Below are positions 57,222-64,000 of a stretch of DNA of 64,000 nucleotides, one piece after another. The notes beneath the pieces were generated by a model. That model saw only the letters and a list, made by a program, of their open reading frames with translations, was not told the DNA's origin and made no database searches. The stretch's first letter is position 1. Every line of letters starts with the position of its first letter. Origin of the DNA: Bacillus sp. ISL-7 (GTDB taxonomy: Bacteria; Bacillota; Bacilli; Bacillales_B; DSM-18226); the NCBI RefSeq assembly GCF_018613065.1, contig NZ_JAGGQW010000035.1, positions 186,001 through 250,000 of the forward strand, given 5' to 3'. Both the position numbers and the translations under genes were made by a program.

Positions 57222-59708
57222 CTAATTATTTGCACTAGCATCTTGAATTGACTCTAAATCGGCTAAGGTAATTAAAACCTCACGTGCCTTGCTTCCATTT
57301 GCGCTGGTAATATACCCATGGGTCTCAAGCATATCCATTAACCTTGCCGCTCGGTTGTATCCTATTTTAAACCGCCTTTGCAGGCTTGAAGTGGAAGCAC
57401 CGCCTTGGTCAATAATAAATTCACAGGCTTCATAAAAAAGTTCATCTTCATTTTCGGTTACTTGTGCTTTTTTTAATAGTTCTTCTTGCTCGAACAAGTA
57501 CTCTGGCTCCCGCTGCTCTCTCACATGACCCACCACTAGATCAATCTCTTCATCCGATACAAACGTTCCTTGCAGACGGACGGGTTTAGAGGAGCCGTTT
57601 TCTAAAAATAACATATCGCCGCGTCCTAGCAACTTTTCAGCACCGCTAATATCAATAATCGTCCGCGAATCGACCTGAGAAGAAACAGAGAAGGCGACTC
57701 GTGTCGGAATATTGGCTTTAATTAATCCAGTTATCACATCCACCGAAGGTCTTTGTGTTGCCACGATGAGATGTATACCGCAGGCTCTAGCCTTTTGAGC
57801 AATCCTGCATATTGCTTCTTCCACATCTGCTGGGGACATCATCATTAAATCGGCTAACTCATCTATGACAATAACAATGAATGGAAGTTTATCTGAATAC
57901 TGTTTATGTTTTATAGCCAATTCATTAAAGCGGTTAATGTCACGAACGCCTGTATGGGCGAATAGTTCGTAACGTCTTTCCATTTCATCTACAGCCCATT
58001 TTAATGCAGCTGTTGCCGCCTTTACATCTGTTATAACTGGACTAACAAGATGTGGAATACGGTTATATGGAGCAAGTTCCACCATTTTTGGATCAATCAG
58101 CAAAAGCTTTACATCTTCTGGGCTCGCCTTAAATAGCAAGCTAACCAAAATCGTGTTAATACAAACGCTCTTTCCTGACCCGGTCGCTCCTGCGATCAAT
58201 CCGTGGGGCATCTTCTTTAAGTCAGTTACAATCGGTTTTCCGGCAATATCAAGGCCAAGTACCGCTGTTAATGGTGACGTTGATTCTTTAAAGATGCTGC
58301 TTTGAATAATTTCGTTAATGAATACAGGTCGCGACTTTTGGTTTGGAACTTCGATTCCAATGGTATGTTTTCCGGGAATAGGTGCTTCAATCCGAATATC
58401 TCTTGCGGCAAGGCTTAACTTGATATCATCACTTAAGTTAGTTATTTTATTTACCTTTACACCCGGCTCCGGCTGAACTTCAAAGCGGGTGACGGAAGGA
58501 CCTTGTGTCACATTAACAACACTTGCACCTACATTAAAGTTTTGTAAGGTTTCGTTTAAAATCTCCTCTTGCTCTAGTAACCATTTGGTATCATTCACCA
58601 CCGTAACAGGAGGGTTAAGTAAACTATCTGTTGGGAATACATAATAGCCATCATCCGTAGGTATCAGACTCTCTTTTTCCTTGATTGGGAAGAGGTCAAT
58701 TACTTGACTAACCTTCTCTGCCTGCTTATTCTCAGTGGGGACCTCAGACGGCTGTTCGAGCCCTCTTTTTCGTTTTCGCTCTTCCCATTTCTGTTTATCT
58801 TGTTTTAACATCATCACATTAAATGGCAAATTAGATCGCTTCGGTGCGGGCGGTTCAGATAAAGCCTCAACTACTTCCGCTTCCTCAATGGATTCTGTTG
58901 AAACTGCAATTAATTCTTTTACTTCCTCTATTGAATCTTCTTCCTGTGTTACTTCTTCTGTTGATTCCTCTTCCTGTGTTACTTCCTCTGTCGCTTCTTC
59001 TTGTGTTACTTCCTCTTCAACTTCAACCAATTCTATCTGAATTTCTGCCATTGGAATTGGAACAATCTCTTCGATCGTGTGTTCCAGCAGTTCAGATGAA
59101 GGCTTTTCTTTGTTAAGGCCCACTTGTTCTACTTGATTAATTTCTAACCAAGTTGTTTCCACCTCTAGCTCTTCATCGTTTACAAATGGTGCAGTTTTCT
59201 CCGTTTCGATCGTCGTTTCTTTTGAAACAACTAAACTATCAAACCGATTTTCAACATCATCGTTTAAAAAATGGCTTAATTCATGCTCGACTATGATATC
59301 CGTATTCTTAGGCCGCTGATTAAATCCAAAAACAGGCGAAGGAATTTCTGTTGGTTGGAAGGGACCCCTCTTTTTAGGCAGCGGCTCTTGTTTGCTTTTA
59401 GGCACTTCCTTTTTGACTGTTTGAACCACAGACTTTTCCGTCATTTTTCTTTTTTCCGGAAGCCGCTCTGTTCGTTTTTGACGCAATGTTTCTTCCTTCA
59501 CTTTCTGAGTTACCTTAGGAATGGGTGTATAAGAAGGACGATTGCTTCCCTTTGGGTATTGATAGGATATTTTTGTATCCAAATCCTTTAGATTTTCATA
59601 TTTGTTTAGTAACGGCGGACCTTCATGTTTATGTATAATATAACTGTCAAATTCTTCATCATCTTCCTCTTTTTTTAATCTTTGAAAAAAGTTTTGGAAC
59701 CAGCTCAA
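57222..59708 (-). CDS. sftA: Soluble DNA translocase SftA
   Basis: An FtsK/SpoIIIE-family motor without membrane helices; it moves DNA away from the division septum. Order: short N-terminal helix (SWFQNFFQRLKK), an acidic low-complexity region with repeats of EEVTQEE near residues 235-270, the alpha/beta motor domains with Walker A GATGSGKSV and DELADLMMM, and a C-terminal winged-helix gamma domain (about 760-825). The most likely start is TTG 59708 (LSWFQ), which matches the family N-terminus; TTG 59732 and GTG 59717 also exist, so this is not certain. About 828 residues. Confidence 0.93.
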   Translation of the reverse strand: MSWFQNFFQRLKKEEDDEEFDSYIIHKHEGPPLLNKYENLKDLDTKISYQYPKGSNRPSYTPIPKVTQKVKEETLRQKRTERLPEKRKMTEKSVVQTVKKEVPKSKQEPLPKKRGPFQPTEIPSPVFGFNQRPKNTDIIVEHELSHFLNDDVENRFDSLVVSKETTIETEKTAPFVNDEELEVETTWLEINQVEQVGLNKEKPSSELLEHTIEEIVPIPMAEIQIELVEVEEEVTQEEATEEVTQEEESTEEVTQEEDSIEEVKELIAVSTESIEEAEVVEALSEPPAPKRSNLPFNVMMLKQDKQKWEERKRKRGLEQPSEVPTENKQAEKVSQVIDLFPIKEKESLIPTDDGYYVFPTDSLLNPPVTVVNDTKWLLEQEEILNETLQNFNVGASVVNVTQGPSVTRFEVQPEPGVKVNKITNLSDDIKLSLAARDIRIEAPIPGKHTIGIEVPNQKSRPVFINEIIQSSIFKESTSPLTAVLGLDIAGKPIVTDLKKMPHGLIAGATGSGKSVCINTILVSLLFKASPEDVKLLLIDPKMVELAPYNRIPHLVSPVITDVKAATAALKWAVDEMERRYELFAHTGVRDINRFNELAIKHKQYSDKLPFIVIVIDELADLMMMSPADVEEAICRIAQKARACGIHLIVATQRPSVDVITGLIKANIPTRVAFSVSSQVDSRTIIDISGAEKLLGRGDMLFLENGSSKPVRLQGTFVSDEEIDLVVGHVREQREPEYLFEQEELLKKAQVTENEDELFYEACEFIIDQGGASTSSLQRRFKIGYNRAARLMDMLETHGYITSANGSKAREVLITLADLESIQDASANN

Positions 59709-59827
59709 AACTATCACTCTTTCTACTTTCAACTTTCACTATCACTCTATTTTATCAGTTTTTCATATTTTTTCGACATAATTCTTTGAAATGAGTCAAA
59801 ATACATAAAGACTAAATATCGTGCAAT

Positions 59828-59859
59828 GAAAAAAGATCACCTTTCTTGATGTGATCCTT
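59828..59859 (-). terminator. Terminator after ytpQ
   Basis: GATCAC and GTGATC arms with AAGG/CTT extension, followed on the minus strand by T6. Confidence 0.8.
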
Positions 59860-59871
59860 CTTCTATTTTAA

Positions 59872-60666
59872 TTATTTATTTTTTCCTAAAATAAAAATAG
59901 GTTCTAATTCACCATTTTCATATAAAAATGAAAGGGCAGTGATTGGTACATGACCGTTTGCGAAAAAGCTCATTGCCATTTGCGCTAGAACATCGTAGCC
60001 TCTGTCATTACGAATATCAGCGATAATTAATACATCCTGATGTGGAACAGCAAGTACCATCGTACCAGTAATTTGCTTCTCCATTTCATTTAAGAATCCC
60101 TTATTTAGGATCCTGCTTGCATCGTATCCATCATTGGTATTGAGGAAGTAAAAACTATTGCCAGCCACTTGGTCTTCTTTTAAAGGAGTCGAAAGGGATC
60201 TTACATTAAATAAGGCAATTTCCTTAATCCTTTTAGCTTCCCAGCCCTCTTTAGCCATGATACGTGAGTCAATTAGCCGATACGTACTGCCTTGATCATA
60301 CGCATAATAAATTTTTGTTTCCGCTGTGTGGTCGTCAACTAAGAATGGCACACCCTCTTCTGCTTCTGATGGGAAAGAAGTGGAGCGGATAACGGGAAAG
60401 ATTTTTTTCTCATGATTGGTTAATTGAATGTCGTCCTCCATCGCACGGAGCCCTTCTTCGATATAATAAACGACTTCATCAATGGCTTTTTCCTTTTCAC
60501 TATGCCATTTGGCAATAATCCCAGGTAATGCTACTGTTATACCTTTACCGGACACTTTACTTTCAAATCGAAGTTGGTCCTTCTCACGGTCATAAGTTAT
60601 TAAACGATCTTTTCTAGCCAAGCGCTGTTCTAATTCACTTTTCATTTTTCTGCTATCCATTTTCAT
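59872..60666 (-). CDS. ytpQ: DUF1444 / UPF0354 protein YtpQ
   Basis: A 264-residue conserved protein of unknown function, near the family length. N-terminal [17 protein letters not shown] and [20 protein letters not shown] are typical. Cytosolic. GGAGGGA precedes ATG 60666. It follows ytpP on the same strand with a terminator between. Confidence 0.92.
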   Translation of the reverse strand: MKMDSRKMKSELEQRLARKDRLITYDREKDQLRFESKVSGKGITVALPGIIAKWHSEKEKAIDEVVYYIEEGLRAMEDDIQLTNHEKKIFPVIRSTSFPSEAEEGVPFLVDDHTAETKIYYAYDQGSTYRLIDSRIMAKEGWEAKRIKEIALFNVRSLSTPLKEDQVAGNSFYFLNTNDGYDASRILNKGFLNEMEKQITGTMVLAVPHQDVLIIADIRNDRGYDVLAQMAMSFFANGHVPITALSFLYENGELEPIFILGKNK

Positions 60667-60708
60667 CTTTTAATCCCTCCATTTTAGGAGCTGCACAGCT
60701 TATTTTAC

Positions 60709-60747
60709 AATAAAAACCCTCCATCTCAAAAGGTGATGGAGGGTTTC
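60709..60747 (-). terminator. Terminator after ytpP
   Basis: AAACCCTCCAT and ATGGAGGGTTT arms. Confidence 0.92.
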
Positions 60748-60755
60748 GGACTTTT

Positions 60756-61070
60756 TTATTTCAAACCCGAAATAAAACCTTCAATTTCTTCCTGCGTTTT
60801 TCGGTCCTTACTTACGAATCGACCCAGCTCTTTCCCATTTTCAAAGGCAATAAAGCTCGGGATCCCAAAGACGTCTAATTGCTGACATATATCAATAAAC
60901 TGATCACGGTCTACATGGATGAATGTATACTCATTAAATTTGGACTCTACTTCCGGTAGAACCGGCTCAATCACGCGACAATCGGGGCACCAGCCTGCAG
61001 AAAACATGAAGATCGTTTTCCCATGATCGCGCAGCTGTTCAAATTGTTCAACTGATTCTAAATTCTTCAA
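60756..61070 (-). CDS. ytpP: Thioredoxin-like protein YtpP
   Basis: Thioredoxin fold with active site SAGWCPDCRVIEP and cis-Pro in GIPSF. Its role is likely a disulfide reductase. The start is TTG 61070 (MKNLESVEQF), 6 nt after GGAGGTG; the ATG at 61085 lies before that ribosome binding site. 104 residues, matching B. subtilis YtpP (107). Confidence 0.93.
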   Translation of the reverse strand: MKNLESVEQFEQLRDHGKTIFMFSAGWCPDCRVIEPVLPEVESKFNEYTFIHVDRDQFIDICQQLDVFGIPSFIAFENGKELGRFVSKDRKTQEEIEGFISGLK

Positions 61071-61151
61071 ATTCAACACCTCCATTTGAATATATGACCT
61101 TTTTCGTAACATCTTCACAAATCATATCAGTCCTGCAGCATTTCAGTCCAA

Positions 61152-61655
61152 TTATTTGCTCCTTTGATATTGTCCCACTAAAAGGTTCATAACATGAGTA
61201 AACATTTCAGAACGATTCACTATTCCATTTGTAAAAATCCCGACTGCACCTTCTTGTTTCCTTACATTTTCCTTTTTCGCATAATCTTCCATAACCGGTC
61301 CGAGTTCTTCACCCGCCCTTAATCGAATGGCTATTTCTTCAGGCAGCAGGAGTCTTGCTCCACCTGCAATAATCGGCTCCCTCCCAATTGATACAAGAGC
61401 CCCCCAGTTACAAATAAGCAAACCGTAACTCGTTTCCTGGACGCCTCCCTCAAGTCCAATCCCAATATCCCCATTTCCCTGCTTTAAGGCAGTTGCCGCT
61501 CGATTAATGGCTCCTCTAATCGTTTCTTCGTCGGAAAAAGGCTGCTCGCTGACACCCGATGGGATATCTAAGGAAACATACTCATCTTCATGAGAAAAAC
61601 TGTTTTTTACTGCAGTAATTTTAGCTGGGTTCTTTGAACCAATGATAATTTTCAT
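61152..61655 (-). CDS. DUF84 / YjjX-type non-canonical NTP phosphatase
   Basis: Probably hydrolyses inosine or xanthosine triphosphate. Family features: IIGSKNPAKITAVKNSF near the start, VSEQPFSDEETIRGAINRA, and GIGLEGGVQE. The start is ATG 61655, 8 nt from AAAGGAG; the longer upstream frame lacks one. 167 residues. It lies between ytoP and ytpP. Confidence 0.87.
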   Translation of the reverse strand: MKIIIGSKNPAKITAVKNSFSHEDEYVSLDIPSGVSEQPFSDEETIRGAINRAATALKQGNGDIGIGLEGGVQETSYGLLICNWGALVSIGREPIIAGGARLLLPEEIAIRLRAGEELGPVMEDYAKKENVRKQEGAVGIFTNGIVNRSEMFTHVMNLLVGQYQRSK

Positions 61656-61715
61656 TCTAGTAACTCCTTTAGACATAGTAAAAGGAGGCATATTGTAAAA
61701 TGCCCCCCATTAAAT

Positions 61716-62789
61716 TCAGCTGTTGGCTTTAATGGAATCGACCGTTGTTTGGTCACAAGCCTTGACTAATTTAACAATTAACTCTTTAGCCGCTGCATAA
61801 TCATCAACATGAACAATGGAGGCATGCGTATGAATATACCGAGAACAAATACCAACAACAGCACTTGGAACGCCCTCATTTGATTGATGAACACGACCGG
61901 CATCTGTTCCACCCTGTGAAACAAAATATTGGTAACGGATATTATGTGTTTCCGCTGTATCTAGTACAAACTCTCTCATCCCGCGATGGGTGACCATAGA
62001 CCGGTCAAGGATCCTGAGCAAGGCCCCTTTGCCTAATTGGCCAAACTCTTGTTTATCTCCTGTCATATCATTGGCAGGACTTGCATCCAGTGCAAAGAAG
62101 AGGTCAGGTTTAATCATATTGGCGGCAGTTTGGGCACCACGTAAGCCTACTTCTTCTTGCACCGTTGCACCTGAATAGAGAGTATTTGGCAAGGTTTCGT
62201 CTTTAAGTTCTTGAAGCAATTCAATCGCTAAACCACAGCCGTAGCGATTATCCCATGCTTTAGCTAATATTTTTTTCGGATTAGCCATTGGAGTAAATGG
62301 ACAAATAGGCAAAATCGCCTGTCCTGGCTTAATCCCAATTCGTTTTGCATCTTCACGGTCATCTGCGCCGATATCGATCAGCATATTTTTAATTTCCATT
62401 GGTTTGTTGCGTTTTGCATCGTCCAATAGATGTGGTGGAATGGAACCAACGACACCAATCACCGGACCATTATTTGTCATTACTTGAACCCGCTGAGCAA
62501 GAATAACCTGACTCCACCATCCGCCAAGCGGCTGAAAACGAAGCATTCCATTATCCGTTATAGAAGTAACCATGAAGCCCACTTCATCCATATGACCGGC
62601 CACCATAACAGTTGGACCAGTCACCGTACCTCTTTTCACCCCAAAGATGCTGCCAAGATTGTCTTGAACAATTTCATCTGAGTATTGTGACAGTTGTTCT
62701 CTCATGAATTTTCTTACTAAGTGTTCATTTCCAGAGGCACCTGGAAGCTCTGTTAACGTTTGAAAAAGCTTTAAGGTTTGTTCATTCAT
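61716..62789 (-). CDS. ytoP: M42 family aminopeptidase YtoP
   Basis: A tetrahedral metalloaminopeptidase, 357 residues as in B. subtilis. Metal ligands: [40 protein letters not shown] and HTHASIVH. Substrate preference (glutamyl, leucyl) cannot be read. GGAG precedes the ATG. It is divergent from ytzB. Confidence 0.95.
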   Translation of the reverse strand: MNEQTLKLFQTLTELPGASGNEHLVRKFMREQLSQYSDEIVQDNLGSIFGVKRGTVTGPTVMVAGHMDEVGFMVTSITDNGMLRFQPLGGWWSQVILAQRVQVMTNNGPVIGVVGSIPPHLLDDAKRNKPMEIKNMLIDIGADDREDAKRIGIKPGQAILPICPFTPMANPKKILAKAWDNRYGCGLAIELLQELKDETLPNTLYSGATVQEEVGLRGAQTAANMIKPDLFFALDASPANDMTGDKQEFGQLGKGALLRILDRSMVTHRGMREFVLDTAETHNIRYQYFVSQGGTDAGRVHQSNEGVPSAVVGICSRYIHTHASIVHVDDYAAAKELIVKLVKACDQTTVDSIKANS

Positions 62790-62980
62790 TTTTTTGAGGC
62801 TCCTTTGGATTTCTTTGGTAGTTTATGTAGATATTTTTATATTACAGAACTTCGATTTCTCTTTCCAACAATTGAATTTAATATTTGTCATATTATGTTC
62901 CTCATAGCAAATACGATATACTAAAGAAGAGAATTCTCGATAGTAATCTTTTCCAAATTTATTTTTTTGGAGGTCCTGTT

Positions 62981-63310
62981 ATGAATTGGAAGTCGTTTTT
63001 CCTCGGTGCAGCAGTTGGTATTATCGGTGGGTTTGCTGCTAAAGAAATGGTTAACTGTAAGACCCCTGTTTCACCTGAAAAAGTATTAGAGCAAGTCAAA
63101 AAACAATTTAAGCAGAATGGTCCGATTAGCGGGTCATGGATACATATGGAAGCAGAGCCGTATGAAAAGCAGCAGATTAATTATCGTGTTTACAAAGGTG
63201 GTATTTCTAAAAACAACAATGGCACAAACGAACAATTTGAATTCATTGCAGATGCCCGAACGGGAACTTTATTAGATGTGCGTAATTTATCAGTGGAACT
63301 TGTATCATAA
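62981..63310 (+). CDS. ytzB: YtzB-like PepSY protein
   Basis: Start at ATG 62981 (MNWKSFFLGAAVG) behind TTGGAGG, giving 109 residues. A single Gly/Ala-rich membrane helix (about 5-20) is followed by a PepSY-like domain (FEFIADARTGTLLDVR). Function unknown; PepSY domains often restrain peptidases, and ytoP is next door. Matches B. subtilis ytzB by location. Confidence 0.88.
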   Translation: MNWKSFFLGAAVGIIGGFAAKEMVNCKTPVSPEKVLEQVKKQFKQNGPISGSWIHMEAEPYEKQQINYRVYKGGISKNNNGTNEQFEFIADARTGTLLDVRNLSVELVS

Positions 63311-63350
63311 GATTAAGCGTAAACGCGCCTTGTACAGAGGCAAGGACATT

Positions 63351-63470
63351 AGGACATTTTTGCTTTCCCATCCCAATTTTTGTCCTCATGAACCCCTCAT
63401 GAGGACAGTTTTCGCTTTCCCGTTCCTATTCTTGTCTTCATGAATCTCTTATGAGGAATCTAAAAGCATT
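63351..63470. repeat. 51-bp palindromic repeat units (array 2)
   Basis: Units at 63351-63401 (51 bp) and 63402-63453 (52 bp), plus a decayed partial unit. TGTCCTCATGA-ACCCC-TCATGAGGACA (63381-63407, an 11-bp stem) joins the two. AGGACA, TGTCCT 24 nt later and the AAC at position 41 fall at the same places as in the array at 14290-14442, though the spacer differs. Confidence 0.8.
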
Positions 63471-63507
63471 TCCGTTCTCATGAATGGTACCTTCGGCTAT
63501 TTTCACC

Positions 63508-64000
63508 CTACCTTTCCCTCTTGATGCTCTCCACTATTTGCTTTCCGTTAGCGTCCCACTTCACTACCCGGTAATAGGCATCATGATAAAAGCTAAACCA
63601 TGCATTTTTTTTAAAGCCGTATGGCAGCCATTTTTCCTTTGCCGCTATTGAGGTCATTGGGTAATCATCATAGGCCATTACCCATAATACCGGTTGGTGG
63701 GCATGTGTTGCCATCAGATCTGCCATATGAATTAACATTTCCCCCTCGTCCTCTACGACAAGGATAGAATGTCCATCACTATGGCCCCCCGTATGGACCA
63801 TTGTAATCGCCCCTAAATTCCAGTTTTCCTTGAAAGGAACCACCTGTGATTCAATGGCTTCCCAGTTTTCTTTCCAGTATGTATTTTTCGAACGAATATT
63901 GGGGTTACGCATTTCGTCCCATTCTACTTGTGAGGTAATAATTTGTGCATTGGGAAATGCGGAAACATATTGATCATTTTCAAACTTGGTTAGGCCGCCG
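63508..64000 (-). CDS. ytnP: Quorum-quenching lactonase YtnP, 5-prime part outside window
   Basis: A metallo-beta-lactamase-fold lactonase; B. subtilis YtnP breaks quorum signals. The frame is open past ATG 63912 to the window edge with residues [19 protein letters not shown] and VEWDEM, which match the YtnP middle; the ATG at 63912 ([10 protein letters not shown]) is therefore internal. Visible metal residues: [10 protein letters not shown] and [12 protein letters not shown]. The N-terminal HxHxDH motif is not in the window. Confidence 0.93.
   Translation of the reverse strand, partial: GGLTKFENDQYVSAFPNAQIITSQVEWDEMRNPNIRSKNTYWKENWEAIESQVVPFKENWNLGAITMVHTGGHSDGHSILVVEDEGEMLIHMADLMATHAHQPVLWVMAYDDYPMTSIAAKEKWLPYGFKKNAWFSFYHDAYYRVVKWDANGKQIVESIKRER

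Noticed and set aside
58735..59116. Plus-strand Ser/Thr-rich and Leu-rich frames opposite sftA
   Set aside because: They are antisense reflections of the acidic repeat in SftA.

Overview
The window is a low-GC, endospore-forming member of the Bacillaceae. Gene order follows the Bacillus subtilis chromosome from pfkA through accDA, dnaE, ytrHI, nrnA and ytoI, then ackA, ytfJ, sppA, thiI, ezrA, rpsD, tyrS, acsA/acuABC, ccpA, aroA, ytxGHJ, murC and sftA to ytnP. Sporulation genes (ytrHI, ytfJ, sspA, two cotB-like coat genes), a T-box leader, CcpA operators and SigB, SigE, SigG and SigK-type promoters all fit a Bacillus-like organism. The proteins diverge enough from B. subtilis to suggest a Neobacillus-like or related genus, but the species cannot be named from this sequence alone.

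Layout. 1-7.7 kb: start of pfkA, accD-accA, a FadR-type regulator, malic enzyme and dnaE. Identical palindromic operators lie before the malic enzyme and before accD. 7.8-20.2 kb: ytrHI, nrnA, ytpI, ytoI, a metal-dependent hydrolase, an M24 peptidase, an unidentified structured RNA with a 51-bp repeat array, ald, a Gly/Phe-rich protein, a universal stress protein that seems to start at ATC, moaB and ackA. 20.4-37.6 kb: ytxK, tpx, ytfJ/ytfI, yteJ, sppA, a frameshifted NAD kinase paralogue, rarD, an acyl-CoA ligase, sspA, thiI/nifZ, ezrA, refZ, a methionine sulfoxide reductase, methionine gamma-lyase and a diguanylate cyclase. 37.7-42.8 kb: rpsD with its leader, then two CotB-like coat genes set between rpsD and tyrS, then tyrS with a Tyr T-box. 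42.8-64 kb: a class A PBP, acsA and the divergent acuABC, ccpA, aroA, ytxGHJ, ampS, murC, sftA, ytpQ, ytpP, a DUF84 NTPase, ytoP, ytzB, a second 51-bp repeat array and the 3-prime part of ytnP.

How the genes connect. ccpA and three predicted cre targets (ackA, acsA, megL) lie together with the AcsA acetylation control genes acuA and acuC, so much of acetate overflow and re-use sits in one stretch. The FadR-type regulator appears to tie malic enzyme (NADPH) to acetyl-CoA carboxylase (malonyl-CoA). NifZ and ThiI form a sulfur-transfer pair. The most unusual items are the cotB-like pair with a 26-residue Asn/Ser repeat tail, the unassigned structured RNA at about 14.0-14.2 kb, the two-locus 51-bp palindromic repeat family, the operator pair, the nadK2 frameshift and the ATC start.
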